DNA of 64,000 bases from Alkalimonas collagenimarina (GCF_030717845.1 NZ_JAUZVZ010000010.1:62001-126000), one strand, 5' to 3'; positions 19,059-28,098 are shown, counted from the first letter of the stretch. Program-made: numbers and translations. Notes: generated by a model not told the origin, from the sequence alone.

Positions 19059-19439
19059 TTACTCTTCAGACGCTGCAGCCTGTTGCTCAGAATCACGAGG
19101 AGCACGTTCACGACGCTCTTCACGAACCTTAGCCATCGGTGATGGTTCAACCACGGCACCATTGGTACGCATGATCATGTTGCGCAGCACAGCATCGTTG
19201 AAACGGAAAACGGTTTCCAATTCGTCGATCACGTTCTGTGGGGCTTCCACATTCATCAGCACGTAATGCGCTTTGTGTAACTTTTCAATTGGGTAAGCCA
19301 GTTGACGACGACCCCAATCTTCCAAACGGTGAACAGTACCACCAGCTTCAGTGATCGAGCCAGTGTAACGCTCAATCATGCCAGGGACCTGCTCGCTTTG
19401 ATCCGGATGGACCATAATAATAATTTCGTAATGACGCAT
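19059..19439 (-). CDS. rpsF: 30S ribosomal protein S6
   Basis: S18 partner on the small subunit, modified by RimK in relatives. The 126-residue product has [40 protein letters not shown] and [10 protein letters not shown], and an acidic C-terminal tail (ASEE) typical of RimK substrates. AAGGAG precedes the ATG. First gene of the operon, with a good sigma-70 promoter about 90 bp upstream. Confidence 0.98.
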   Translation of the reverse strand: MRHYEIIIMVHPDQSEQVPGMIERYTGSITEAGGTVHRLEDWGRRQLAYPIEKLHKAHYVLMNVEAPQNVIDELETVFRFNDAVLRNMIMRTNGAVVEPSPMAKVREERRERAPRDSEQQAAASEE

Positions 19440-19527
19440 TGCAGCTCCTTACGGTTAGTTAGCCTCAGTCAGGCTCGGCCGGGCCTGCATAAAGGCAAGG
19501 AACATAGTAGATGGCCGAAGGGCGCGA

Positions 19528-19556
19528 ATTATACTGAGGAATTGGCTAAATCACAA
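19528..19556 (-). promoter_or_regulatory. Sigma-70 promoter of the rpsF operon
   Basis: On the minus strand TTGTGA (19556-19551) and a perfect TATAAT (19533-19528) are separated by exactly 17 bp. Transcription would start near 19521, leaving an ~80-base leader. That leader contains a CAGGC/GCCTG stem around a CCGGCCGA loop, which may be an S6:S18 autoregulatory site; this second part is inference. Confidence 0.82.
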
Positions 19557-19595
19557 GCACTGCTTTTCAGTATCGCCTGAGGTAGGTCAGATGTT

Positions 19596-20333
19596 CTAAA
19601 CCGCCAACCGCTGGCGCATGGCTTCAAACAGGCAAATACCGGCTGCCACCGAGACGTTCAGGCTGGATACACTGCCCTGCATTGGAATTTTCACCAGCGC
19701 ATCACAGGTTTCACGGGTTAACCGACGTAGGCCATCGCCTTCTGCGCCTAGTACGATAGCGAGTGGCCCGGTCAGTTCAGTCTGATACAGGGTTTGGTCG
19801 GTTTCACCGGCCGTGCCTATCACCCAGACACCTGCTTCCTGTAATTGGCGTAAAGCGCGAGCTAAGTTCGTTACGGCGATAAAGGGCACGGTTTCTGCGG
19901 CACCGCAGGCGACTTTACGCACCACAGGGGTGAGTTTGGCTGCCCGGTCTTTTGGTACCACCACGGCATGCACACCAGCAGCGTCAGCGCTGCGTAAGAT
20001 GGCACCTAAATTATGCGGGTCGGTGACCCCATCAAGCACAAGCAAAAGTGGGCTGGATTGCTGTTCTACTAACGCCATTAAATCTGCATCGGAACCAGGG
20101 GCTGCCAGCCGCACCTTGGCAATAATGCCCTGATGCTGCCCTTCGGCCATTTGATCCAGCGTTTTTTTATGACAAAACTGCACAGCAATGCCCTGCTGCC
20201 GCAGCTGCTGTACCAGCGGGTTCATGCGCTTATCATCGCGATCTTTCGCGACAAAGACTTCCAGTATGTCTTGCGGAGAACGCTGCAAAATAGCCTGTAT
20301 GGCATGAATGCCAAAAACGACATCTGTACTCAT
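19596..20333 (-). CDS. rlmB: 23S rRNA (guanosine-2'-O-)-methyltransferase RlmB
   Basis: SpoU-family, knotted-fold methyltransferase that methylates Gm2251 in the 23S peptidyl-transferase loop. The 245-residue product has the N-terminal L30e-like substrate-binding domain ([20 protein letters not shown]), then the three SpoU motifs: [34 protein letters not shown] and [18 protein letters not shown]. It is upstream of rpsF on the same strand, the usual order, but rpsF has its own promoter. Confidence 0.96.
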   Translation of the reverse strand: MSTDVVFGIHAIQAILQRSPQDILEVFVAKDRDDKRMNPLVQQLRQQGIAVQFCHKKTLDQMAEGQHQGIIAKVRLAAPGSDADLMALVEQQSSPLLLVLDGVTDPHNLGAILRSADAAGVHAVVVPKDRAAKLTPVVRKVACGAAETVPFIAVTNLARALRQLQEAGVWVIGTAGETDQTLYQTELTGPLAIVLGAEGDGLRRLTRETCDALVKIPMQGSVSSLNVSVAAGICLFEAMRQRLAV

Positions 20334-20350
20334 AGTAATTCATACCACCT

Positions 20351-20950
20351 TTACGCTAATTCCATACCCAGGTTACTAACACCCTGCTCTTTTACCCAGG
20401 CTTGCAGCTGTTTGACGTCGGACCGTTCAAACTGACGAATACCACTGACGATATCCATCAGCTCCGCCAGACAGTCCATTTCGTATTGCATTAACGGATG
20501 CTTACGAACATGCTGCTTTAATTCCGCTTCACTGGTGATATCCAGATCGGCCGATTCGTGTTCAATTAAACGTGCTACCGAGGCCTGAGAAATTTTGGCG
20601 ACATTGATAAATTCAGCGCCATCTTTGTTGCTGATACCAGATAACAAACTATCCAATGCAGTCGCAGTATCCACGGCTGGGTAAACCCCAAAACAATCGT
20701 AATGATTGAGCTCAGGGATCACTTCTGCCAGCTCGTCAGCCAGCCGAGGGAAGTTAATTTTTGCTTTTTTGACCGACAGCCATTCCCAGACTAAATCCAG
20801 AGTATGGCGCAGCAGTTCAGCATCACCATATTTCATCACTTCGCTGAATAACTGATAGTTTGGCAGCATTCGCTCCATCAGCGTCGCTGCCACGGCTGCT
20901 TGCTGATAAAACCCCAGCTCTCGCAGGCGTTGAAAATTATTTGCTTTCAT
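20351..20950 (-). CDS. yjaG: YjaG family protein (DUF416)
   Basis: Conserved soluble protein of unknown function. The start at MKANNFQRLRELGF gives 199 residues, matching the ~196-residue YjaG family; a longer frame would run through the upstream DUF2007 gene. It is mostly helical with ERMLPNYQLFSEVMKYGDAE and LVWEWLSVKKAKINF as recognisable conserved parts. Its first 14 bp overlap the end of the DUF2007 gene, so the two are translationally linked. No catalytic motif is visible. Confidence 0.88.
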   Translation of the reverse strand: MKANNFQRLRELGFYQQAAVAATLMERMLPNYQLFSEVMKYGDAELLRHTLDLVWEWLSVKKAKINFPRLADELAEVIPELNHYDCFGVYPAVDTATALDSLLSGISNKDGAEFINVAKISQASVARLIEHESADLDITSEAELKQHVRKHPLMQYEMDCLAELMDIVSGIRQFERSDVKQLQAWVKEQGVSNLGMELA

Positions 20951-21257
20951 CTTTATCCCGACCACAGGACCAACAAAAATCGAACCCTGCAGCATTGTCC
21001 TCACCACATTGGCATTGCCAATCGGCACCATTTTGCTGTCGTGCTTGTTGTAAAATACGCTCAGCTTGCTCGACATGACGGGGTGCCACCCAAAGACCTA
21101 CCTGAATATCGGTGGGAGCGAGCTCACCAACAGCACCTAGCAACATTTGCCCGTGATACCTCGCCTCGATACGATGCGTGGCCAATAAACCAGCCAGCAA
21201 AGCCGCTTCAAATTCAGTGGCGGCATGATACACCAGTTGCCAGTCAGGCTCACTCAT
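20937..21257 (-). CDS. DUF2007-like protein with C-terminal zinc ribbon
   Basis: A 106-residue protein. The N-terminal DUF2007-type (PII-like fold) signal-transduction module begins WQLVYHAATEFEAALLAGLL and runs to about residue 70 (VGLWVAPRHVEQAERIL). A zinc ribbon with two C-x-x/x-C pairs (CQCGEDNAAG, FCWSCGRD) closes the protein. Function unknown. It overlaps yjaG by 14 bp and lies 8 bp after the coiled-coil gene. Confidence 0.8.
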   Translation of the reverse strand: MSEPDWQLVYHAATEFEAALLAGLLATHRIEARYHGQMLLGAVGELAPTDIQVGLWVAPRHVEQAERILQQARQQNGADWQCQCGEDNAAGFDFCWSCGRDKDESK

Positions 21258-21265
21258 AAGTTCGC

Positions 21266-22666
21266 TTAGCTCTGCTGCAGTTGTTTTTGGGCATACTCAA
21301 ATTTCAACTTGAACTCCATCAGTTGCTCTTCCAGACTGCTCACCTGCTCTTGCTGCTCTTGCTGATCTTTTTGTAGTTGCTGCCGCAGCTCCCGAATGGT
21401 CTCTCTGGATGCATCCGCTTCCTGTTGTTGCTTTTCTTCCGCCGCTTGCTGACGATTTTGTGCATGCTCAAGCTGAGCCTTCACTTTATCGTGTCGTTGC
21501 TGCAGTTCTTGCAACTCGTCAAGCTCTGCACGTTGTAGCTCTCGCTCTTGCTGCAGCTCATTTAATTTGGGCTCTAACTCCGCCAGCTGTTGCTGTACCT
21601 TGCTGCATTGTTGCTGCAAGGCAACTTTCTCTGCATCGACCTGCTGTAATAAATCTGTTTGCTGCTGATAAGAGGATTTCAGACTTTGCAGCTCCTGCTG
21701 CACTTTAGCCAATGCCTGTAACTTTTCTTTTTGCGCCGCGCCCTGCTCTACCAATTGCTGCGTCAACTCACTATGCGTTTGCTGCAGCTCACCAAGCTCT
21801 TGCTCTACTTCTACAAGCTGTTGTTTTATTGGTTGTATTTGCTGCTGCAAGCTTTGGTTCTCAGTAACCAAGCGTTCACGCTCCTGCTCAGCCTGCTGCT
21901 GCTGTTTCTTTAATTGCTGCAGTTCTTTTTGCGCCTGTTGCAGTTCTTGCTTCAGTGGCTTTAACGATGCTTGCAACGCTTTGTTGTCTTCTTGCAACCG
22001 GGTGAGCTCAGCCCCACCCTTTTGCTGCTGTTTTTCGTTTTGCTGCTCTAATGCCTGCAGTTTCGTTTCAGCTTCCTGCCGAAGCTTTTTTTGCTCAGCT
22101 TGCTGCTGCCGACTTGCTTTCAGATCATCTTTATAATGCGCTAACTGCGCTTGATCGGCGGCCAGTTGATGCTTTAACTGGTCAATGTCTTTATGAAGGG
22201 CTGCCGCGGTTTCATTATGCTCGGCTTTGTTTGCTTGTTGTGCCTGCTGCAGTTTTTCCTGCACTTGGGCCAGATCATCTTGCAACTGTTGATGTTGCTG
22301 CTGCAAGGCTTTGAATTCAGTGTCTTGCTGTTTCTTCTGCTGAATCGCTTGATCCAGTTGCTGTTGGGATTTTTTCAGGCTTTCCAGTTGTTCAGGATCG
22401 GATGGAATCGCCATATCCAGCTGTTGTTTTGCTTGCTGCCAATCTTTGAATAACTTTTGATACGCTTGCTCTTGCTCTATCAGGCGCTGTTGCCACTGTT
22501 TCTGGCTGGTTTCGAGTAGCTGTTGGCTCATGCTTTGCCATTGATGCTGTTGCTGTTCAACCAACTGCTCGCTAAAACCAGCCAATAAGCTGGTCAACTG
22601 TTCTTTCATCGAGTGGGTCAATTGCTCTGGCGCAACGGCCACTTCTTTTTTATTGTTTGTTGCCAT
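21266..22666 (-). CDS. Large glutamine-rich coiled-coil protein
   Basis: A 466-residue protein from the MATNNKK start, almost entirely predicted coiled coil. Gln, Glu, Lys and Leu dominate, with runs such as KQQQQAEQERERLV and no enzyme motif, signal peptide or membrane segment. The codon bias is strong for CAG/CAA, giving dense CTG repeats on the plus strand. I do not recognise a family. It resembles SMC/myosin-like or DNA-damage-associated coiled-coil proteins only in composition, where similarity searches mislead. It precedes the DUF2007 and yjaG genes in a compact minus-strand run. Confidence 0.75.
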   Translation of the reverse strand: MATNNKKEVAVAPEQLTHSMKEQLTSLLAGFSEQLVEQQQHQWQSMSQQLLETSQKQWQQRLIEQEQAYQKLFKDWQQAKQQLDMAIPSDPEQLESLKKSQQQLDQAIQQKKQQDTEFKALQQQHQQLQDDLAQVQEKLQQAQQANKAEHNETAAALHKDIDQLKHQLAADQAQLAHYKDDLKASRQQQAEQKKLRQEAETKLQALEQQNEKQQQKGGAELTRLQEDNKALQASLKPLKQELQQAQKELQQLKKQQQQAEQERERLVTENQSLQQQIQPIKQQLVEVEQELGELQQTHSELTQQLVEQGAAQKEKLQALAKVQQELQSLKSSYQQQTDLLQQVDAEKVALQQQCSKVQQQLAELEPKLNELQQERELQRAELDELQELQQRHDKVKAQLEHAQNRQQAAEEKQQQEADASRETIRELRQQLQKDQQEQQEQVSSLEEQLMEFKLKFEYAQKQLQQS

Positions 22667-22833
22667 AGTTAACCACTTCACCTCTGATGGTGTTCTGACA
22701 GCACAGGCCATAAAACACGGATACAGAAAGATTGACTTTTCATCATAAATTCGACTTAGTGTAATAGTTTAGCGCAGAATAAGCGAATCAAAACCTTGCC
22801 ATCACAGCCACCCGAACTGAAGAGAGTTTTACC

Positions 22834-23229
22834 ATGATGAGTTTAACCACACCAGCCTTATTGTTTCCGGCAATTTCACTGTTATTGCTGGCCTATACCA
22901 ATCGATTCCTGGTGTTGGCACAGTTAATCCGGGAGTTAAATGAACGCGAGGGCAAGCAGGTTCGTGCGCTGGTTATACGGCAGATTGCTAACTTAAAAAA
23001 ACGTATTGGCTTGATCCGATCCATGCAAGCCTATGGGGTGCTCAGCTTCCTGTTGTGCACTTTGTCGATGTTTTGCTTGTTTATGCAGTGGGAGTTTGCA
23101 GGCCAGCTCAGCTTTGCCGCCAGCCTGATCAGTTTATTGCTCAGCCTGGCGTTATCGTTGTATGAAATTCAAATTTCCTGCGATGCTATATACATCGAGC
23201 TGGAATCGATGGAAGGCCGCAAGGAGTAG
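22834..23229 (+). CDS. DUF2721 membrane protein
   Basis: Small integral membrane protein of 131 residues, function unknown. Three hydrophobic segments: about 7-27 (PALLFPAISLLLLAYTN), 68-90 and 96-118. A basic cytoplasmic loop between the first two contains RELNEREGKQVRALV and RQIANLKKRIGLIR, the family pattern. It converges on the DUF3833-like lipoprotein gene with 1 bp between the stops. Confidence 0.82.
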   Translation: MMSLTTPALLFPAISLLLLAYTNRFLVLAQLIRELNEREGKQVRALVIRQIANLKKRIGLIRSMQAYGVLSFLLCTLSMFCLFMQWEFAGQLSFAASLISLLLSLALSLYEIQISCDAIYIELESMEGRKE

Positions 23230-23230
23230 C

Positions 23231-23812
23231 TTATCCCTCTGCGGCTGCCAGCTCCTGCAATTGTTGCTTGAGCGGACCACAATCGGCAGTAGTATCGCGC
23301 TGTTGCAATGACAAGGTCAGGTCGGCTACTTTCACACCAAACTTATGCAAACTGGTGCGATTGATGATTTGGTCATCACTCACCAGATACATCCAGTCTT
23401 TCACCCGAACATCCATATCACTGTCTTGGTATGAAATACGTAAGGTATATTCCCAAAATAGAGCGTTACCTGCTAACTGCCCCGCTGCTTCACCAATCAC
23501 ATCATGCGCAGTCCCAGTCACCTTACCATCGGCGTGCAGCTGCAATTGCCAGTGGCGGTACTCGACCCGATCATCGCTAAAATAAAATACTTCATATAAA
23601 TCGCCTTGCTGTCCGTGCCACTCGCCACACAAATCGGCAGTAAAGCGCAATGTTTGACGGCCTCGCCAATCTTGCAGTACCCCATATGCTTTACCGGAGC
23701 CGACAAAGAACTCATTAAGCAGTAATTGAGGTTGCTCCGCTTTATAATCCATCACCGAGCGACTGCAGCCCGCCAATACAAGAACAGCTAAAGCCCATAT
23801 TATAGATTTCAT
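23231..23812 (-). CDS. DUF3833-like lipoprotein
   Basis: Predicted lipoprotein of 193 residues from the MKSII start. The lipobox VLAGC is at about residue 15 and the +2 residue is Ser, pointing to the outer membrane. The mature domain is beta-rich (RQTLRFTADLCGEWHGQQGD, VEYRHWQLQLHADGKVTG, TYLVSDDQIINRTSLHKFGV-like strand) and resembles DUF3833, often found beside lipid or fatty-acid genes in gammaproteobacteria. A Cys pair (Cys in ADLCGEW and TTADCG) could form a disulphide. Function unknown. Confidence 0.8.
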   Translation of the reverse strand: MKSIIWALAVLVLAGCSRSVMDYKAEQPQLLLNEFFVGSGKAYGVLQDWRGRQTLRFTADLCGEWHGQQGDLYEVFYFSDDRVEYRHWQLQLHADGKVTGTAHDVIGEAAGQLAGNALFWEYTLRISYQDSDMDVRVKDWMYLVSDDQIINRTSLHKFGVKVADLTLSLQQRDTTADCGPLKQQLQELAAAEG

Positions 23813-23964
23813 ACGATTCTCCATTTTTATAATAATACGAAGCGGCTAACGCTTTAGCTCAGCTTTAATACCAGAAAAATTCCTTATCCTGAGCAGCAAT
23901 TAAACTTGTTAGACAGCAAGCAGTCGTCATCGTATAACTGCGCTCTTTCTCAACAAGGTAGCTG

Positions 23965-24618
23965 ATGATGGAAACTGCACTGGCTGCCGTTCACTCAAAC
24001 ATCGACCAACCAGGCATTGACCAAGTTGTCCCACTACAACCAGTTGAACTTGGGTTTGCTGAATTTGAACAGCATGGCCTTGTAGTGCTCCCTCACTTTT
24101 TGCCAGTTGAGCTTATTCAAAGCCTCAAGAAAGAAGTGCAACATCAGGCCAAGTTACAACCTGCGGCCATCGGTCGGGCCAATACCTTGCAGCTTGCACA
24201 AGATATCCGTCGCGATAAAACCTGCTGGCTCACTGGGGAAAGCATTGCTCAGCAACTATATATGCAGCAGCTCAATGCCATTTTAACTCAATTAAATCGC
24301 TCTTTTTTTCTTGGTTTAACCGGTTACGAATGTCATTTTTCTCACTATCAACCCGGCGATTTCTATCGGACACATCTGGATGCATTCTCCGATCAAGCCA
24401 GCCGGCGCGTGACCAGCGTCTGTTACTTAAATGATGTGGAGCAAGGTGGTGAATTGGTGGTCTATGACGAGCAACAACAACCTGTGCTGATATTGCCGCC
24501 GCGAGCAGGCACATTAATCTTGTTTGAAAGCAGCCGCTTCCCGCATGAAGTCAAACCCACTGCTCAGCACCGATACAGCATCGCAGGCTGGTTTCGGCAA
24601 GATCCGCCAGTATTCTGA
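23965..24618 (+). CDS. 2-oxoglutarate/Fe(II)-dependent dioxygenase
   Basis: Prolyl-4-hydroxylase-like oxygenase of 217 residues. The double-stranded beta-helix carries the iron ligands H-x-D in RTHLDAFSD and a distal His in FPHEVKP; Arg in HRYSIAGWFR should bind 2-oxoglutarate. The YQPGDFYRTHLD strand and VCYLNDVEQGGELVVYD are typical of the SM-20/PHD group, some of which hydroxylate ribosomal proteins or elongation factor Tu. AAGG precedes the ATG. Substrate unknown. Confidence 0.9.
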   Translation: MMETALAAVHSNIDQPGIDQVVPLQPVELGFAEFEQHGLVVLPHFLPVELIQSLKKEVQHQAKLQPAAIGRANTLQLAQDIRRDKTCWLTGESIAQQLYMQQLNAILTQLNRSFFLGLTGYECHFSHYQPGDFYRTHLDAFSDQASRRVTSVCYLNDVEQGGELVVYDEQQQPVLILPPRAGTLILFESSRFPHEVKPTAQHRYSIAGWFRQDPPVF

Positions 24619-24627
24619 TAAGCTGTT

Positions 24628-25509
24628 TTATAGCCCTGCACTCTTTGCTGCGTAATCCAGTGCTATGCCAATAAAGACCACCAGACCGACATAATGATTG
24701 TGCAAAAAGGCTTGGAAGCAGTGCTGGCGGCTTCGTCGTGCCAGTCGGTATTGATAGACAAACAGAGTAGCACTAACCAATAATGCCACCCCATAGATCC
24801 ATCCTAATGCTGCCAGATAACCAACGTAAGCTAACAGCAGTAGAGTCAGGCTCTGCAGAGCCAAAATCACATGAAAACCATAACGGCCAAATAAGATAGC
24901 TGTCGATTTAATACCTATCTTCTCATCATCAGGCTGATCTACCATGGCATAGTAGGTATCGTAGGCCACGGTCCAGCATAAATTGGCCAGATACAGCCAC
25001 CAGACGATGGCTGGCAATTGCAACTGAATGGCCATAAAGGCCATGGGCATGCCCCAACTAAATGCAGCCCCCAGCACCACTTGCGGTAAGTGGGTATAGC
25101 GTTTCATAAAGGGGTAACAGGCTGCCAGTGCGACCGCACCAAAGGAAAGTAATACCGTTTGCCAGTTGAGCCACACCAACAAGGTTGCCGCCACGACAAG
25201 TAACAAGACAAAAAGCTGCAGCGCTTCGGTGGCCGACACCAGCCCTGCCGCTAATGGCCGTTGTCGGGTCCGGCTCACCGCACCATCCAGATGGCGATCG
25301 GCATAGTCATTGATGACACAGCCGGCCGAGCGCATCAATACCACCCCCAGCGTAAACACCAACCATATCGACCATGGCGGGACTCCTTCCGCAGCCAGCC
25401 ATAACGCCCACCAGGTGGGCCAGAGCAAAAGATAAATGCCAATGGGTTTGTCCAAGCGCATCAATTGCCGGTAATAAGGCCAATGGCTACCTTGTAACTG
25501 CCAGTTCAT
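24628..25509 (-). CDS. ubiA: 4-hydroxybenzoate octaprenyltransferase
   Basis: Membrane prenyltransferase that attaches the polyprenyl tail to 4-hydroxybenzoate in ubiquinone synthesis. From the start at MNWQLQG, 293 residues. Both Asp-rich motifs are present: VINDYADRHLDGAV and YDTYYAMVDQPDDEK, with eight or nine membrane segments. The start overlaps the ubiC stop as ATGA, so the genes are translationally coupled; a longer frame would run through ubiC. Confidence 0.96.
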   Translation of the reverse strand: MNWQLQGSHWPYYRQLMRLDKPIGIYLLLWPTWWALWLAAEGVPPWSIWLVFTLGVVLMRSAGCVINDYADRHLDGAVSRTRQRPLAAGLVSATEALQLFVLLLVVAATLLVWLNWQTVLLSFGAVALAACYPFMKRYTHLPQVVLGAAFSWGMPMAFMAIQLQLPAIVWWLYLANLCWTVAYDTYYAMVDQPDDEKIGIKSTAILFGRYGFHVILALQSLTLLLLAYVGYLAALGWIYGVALLVSATLFVYQYRLARRSRQHCFQAFLHNHYVGLVVFIGIALDYAAKSAGL

Positions 25510-26036
25510 AGCTGATACACCTGCGGCAAGAATGCTTCTACCACCTGCAACGGATGTTGGTCTAGCACAAAAATAGAGCGGCGAGCCCAAATATCTGCTT
25601 GTGGGCATTCATGGTGTAGCCCGAGTCGCCGACTATCCAACCGCGCCAACTCGATAGGGCCACGTTGCAATGCTGGATGACGAAAAATAAACTCCCCAAG
25701 TGGTTGCTCGCCAAGAACAGCTAAAGGGGCAATCGCCTGCAGAGTCGTCAGCGGTAACCAGCTTTGTGCATAAATCATTGCCTGCTGATCGCAACGTAGG
25801 ATCACTTCCCGCAATACAGCTCGCTTCGCATCAGCCAACTCGCGTTGTAACCGGGATGGTAATGCATATTCTGCCTCACTCAGAAGTTGCACTTGAAAGA
25901 GACTGCTCTTGCTTTTCAAACGAGCGGTTAACGAGTCGGTTTCCAACAGCCACGAGCTCAGGTTCGGCGCCAAATGGAGTTGAGCCGGAGCTTGCCAGTG
26001 GGCTTGAAGTAAATAATCTGCAGTCTGTATCGGCAT
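25506..26036 (-). CDS. ubiC: Chorismate pyruvate-lyase
   Basis: Cytosolic enzyme that converts chorismate to 4-hydroxybenzoate and pyruvate, the first committed ubiquinone step. The 176-residue product has AQLHLAPNLSSWLLETDSLT and the RLQRELADAKRAVLREVIL segment containing the conserved Arg that binds the substrate, plus WARRSIFVLDQHPLQVVEAF and the late Glu of the family. It is directly followed by ubiA with a 4-bp overlap. Confidence 0.93.
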   Translation of the reverse strand: MPIQTADYLLQAHWQAPAQLHLAPNLSSWLLETDSLTARLKSKSSLFQVQLLSEAEYALPSRLQRELADAKRAVLREVILRCDQQAMIYAQSWLPLTTLQAIAPLAVLGEQPLGEFIFRHPALQRGPIELARLDSRRLGLHHECPQADIWARRSIFVLDQHPLQVVEAFLPQVYQL

Positions 26037-26280
26037 GGTTGTGATATCTGGTTAAAAACCGCCGCATCATAGCAAGTTCAGCGCTACATTTCAGCTTTTG
26101 CTTTCATGGCCGATAACCAACCAGCCCCCTTCTATTTTGCAAAACGACGGCTCTACTTGCATGCGGGAAAAGCTGCTATGATCATTAGACTAGCGTTGCT
26201 GTACAAATTTACCATAGGTAGCATGAGTGGCATGATGCCATGCCATGTTGATTGATAGATGACAAAGGAAGCTTGGTTTT

Positions 26281-26700
26281 ATGATGTTACGTGCGTTGAT
26301 GCTTACCACCCTAGTGGCAACCTTGCTGTGCACCGCCCTGTTTGCTGCACCGAGTCAGGCTCGACAGAACGAGCAAGATATTGTTTATTATGGCTTCGAT
26401 CCCGATATCGTGACCAATTACGTGACCTCTGGCCGTCGCTCGTTGGGTTATATCCGCGTCACTGTCGAATTGATGGTCGCTGATCGACGATACTTGGCCG
26501 ATATCGAGCACCATGAACCACTGATCCTAAATACCATTATCCGAATTTTTAATCAGCAGCACGAAGATAAAATCAAATCACTAACTGGCCGGGAAGAGAT
26601 CCGCCAAACCATCCTGCAAGAACTGCAACAAATTCTGGAGCGAGAGACCGGCCAGCAAATGCTGCGTGATCTCCTGTTTACCAAATACCTGTATCAATAG
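26281..26700 (+). CDS. FliL-like protein with signal sequence
   Basis: FliL-family protein of 139 residues; FliL itself stabilises stator-motor contact. The N-terminus looks like a cleavable signal (MLTTLVATLLCTALFAAPSQA) instead of the usual anchor plus linker. The periplasmic domain is recognisable: LGYIRVTVELMVADRRYLAD, HEPLILNTIIRIFNQQHEDK and ETGQQMLRDLLFTKYLYQ. No flagellar gene is adjacent, so it is a paralogue away from the flagellar cluster. It lies divergent from ubiC and converges on glpG. Confidence 0.85.
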   Translation: MMLRALMLTTLVATLLCTALFAAPSQARQNEQDIVYYGFDPDIVTNYVTSGRRSLGYIRVTVELMVADRRYLADIEHHEPLILNTIIRIFNQQHEDKIKSLTGREEIRQTILQELQQILERETGQQMLRDLLFTKYLYQ

Positions 26701-26722
26701 TGGTGCTGTACTTATCATGTTG

Positions 26723-27574
26723 TTAGTGCTGTCGTGGTTGTTTGTGCCGTAACAACCATGCCCAGCTGCACCCTGCCAACAGGCCAGCCAAATGAGCCCA
26801 GTTCGCCATTTGGATCCATAGCACATCCAAAAAGCCTAACAGCATCCAAATCAGCATGAAGCCAACCAGCCCGGGGCTTAACTGCAGCCCTTGTGATGGA
26901 TTAAGCCTGCCAGCCCACCAAAAATAACCGAATAAAGCGTATACCACGCCAGACAAACCACCAAAATAGGGCCCAACCAGTAGATATTGCGCTACATTCG
27001 ACAACAAAGCGCAGCTTAAGGTGAAGGATATCAACTGCCAACGCCCAAGCACCCGCTCAAACTGCCCGGCTAAAAACCACCACCACATAAGATTAAACAC
27101 CAAATGCAATAGCGAAAAGTGCAACACAGCCGGTGTAATCCAACGCCAGCTCTGCAGCCAGCTGATCGACTCTGGCTGAGTAAAACTTCCCAGCCAGCCA
27201 AATGCGACTTGTGGGGCCAGCTGTTGCCAGCCATACACCAACAGACAAGCCGACAACACCAGTATGGTGACAAGCCCCGAAAAAGCACGCGCATCCAAGC
27301 CACTGAATACACTTTGGCCCGGCCCGGATACAGCAACCTGACTACGTTGCCAGGCAGCTGAGCGATAACGTGGATGATCAGGCTCTTGCAAAAACTGCTG
27401 CAATGCAGCAACCACATCTGCCTCATAATCAGGCTCAACATACAAGGCCGCCAGCTCAGGCTGCTCAGCCATTGCCGGTTCGGGTACCGCCTGCACTGGC
27501 CAACCACGAGTGACACAATAGTCAGCAAACACCATGGCCGCGCGAACTGAGTTTAGCTCGCCAATTTTATTCAT
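26723..27574 (-). CDS. glpG: Rhomboid intramembrane serine protease GlpG
   Basis: Intramembrane protease cleaving within or next to substrate transmembrane helices. The 283-residue product has the cytoplasmic N-terminal domain (VFADYCVTRGWPV, LQEPDHPRYRSAAWQ), then six membrane helices. The catalytic Ser is in GGLSGVVYALFGY and His in WAHLAGLLAG; the L1-loop region with LHLVFNLMWWWFLAGQFER is also kept. The start overlaps the glpE stop by 8 bp (ATGAATAA). The glpE-glpG pair is conserved in gammaproteobacteria, usually with glpR; here no glpR is present. Confidence 0.95.
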   Translation of the reverse strand: MNKIGELNSVRAAMVFADYCVTRGWPVQAVPEPAMAEQPELAALYVEPDYEADVVAALQQFLQEPDHPRYRSAAWQRSQVAVSGPGQSVFSGLDARAFSGLVTILVLSACLLVYGWQQLAPQVAFGWLGSFTQPESISWLQSWRWITPAVLHFSLLHLVFNLMWWWFLAGQFERVLGRWQLISFTLSCALLSNVAQYLLVGPYFGGLSGVVYALFGYFWWAGRLNPSQGLQLSPGLVGFMLIWMLLGFLDVLWIQMANWAHLAGLLAGCSWAWLLRHKQPRQH

Positions 27575-27893
27575 CGGTGCTGCTCATGACTGGAAGTGTC
27601 AACTGCCAAGCTGCCATACCACCATCCATGCTGTAGACCTCGTCAAAACCTTGCTGCACCAGATACTGAGCTGCACCTTGGCTGGAATTGCCGTGGTAGC
27701 ACACCACCACCACAGCGGCATCAAAGTCATGCTGTTGCATAAAAACACTTAAACTGGTGGATGTTAAATGATAGGCACCTTCGATGTGCGCCGTGGCAAA
27801 GCTTTGTTCATCTCGTATATCAGCAATCACCACTTGCTGTTTAGCAAGTCGCTCTGCCGTTTCAGCCACTGAAATATGTTTAAAATCCGTCAT
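27567..27893 (-). CDS. glpE: Thiosulfate sulfurtransferase GlpE
   Basis: Single-domain rhodanese of 108 residues that moves sulfane sulfur from thiosulfate to cyanide or thioredoxin. The active-site loop is VVCYHGNSSQGAAQYL with the catalytic Cys, and IADIRDEQSFATAHIEGAYHL is the family N-terminal motif. Length and loop match GlpE. First of a two-gene operon with glpG. Confidence 0.95.
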   Translation of the reverse strand: MTDFKHISVAETAERLAKQQVVIADIRDEQSFATAHIEGAYHLTSTSLSVFMQQHDFDAAVVVVCYHGNSSQGAAQYLVQQGFDEVYSMDGGMAAWQLTLPVMSSTDE

Positions 27894-28098
27894 GGTCCTT
27901 CCCTATCAATACCGATGACAGGAGTATACCATTTTTAGCTTGCTTTAGATCCATCACCAGAGCCGACAAAACATCGCTATAACATCAAAATATCGCACAT
28001 TTATCACTTTTTATCAGGTAGGGCTGGACAAATGATTAAACTAACGTTAACACTAGACAAGTAATGACATCATGCCGCCATATAAATAAGGAAAAACC

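Noticed and set aside
21409-22453. Several plus-strand hydrophobic frames opposite the coiled-coil gene
   Set aside because: They arise because CAG/CAA (Gln) codons read backwards as Leu-rich triplets; they are shadows of the real gene.
21300-22600. Dense CTG/CAG repeats that look like a microsatellite
   Set aside because: They are irregular and explained by Gln codons in the coiled coil, with no exact tandem unit.
26106-26255. 49-codon frame upstream of the FliL-like gene, beginning MADNQPAPFYF
   Set aside because: No ribosome site, no recognisable family, and its end has odd composition. Probably chance in the 244-bp gap.
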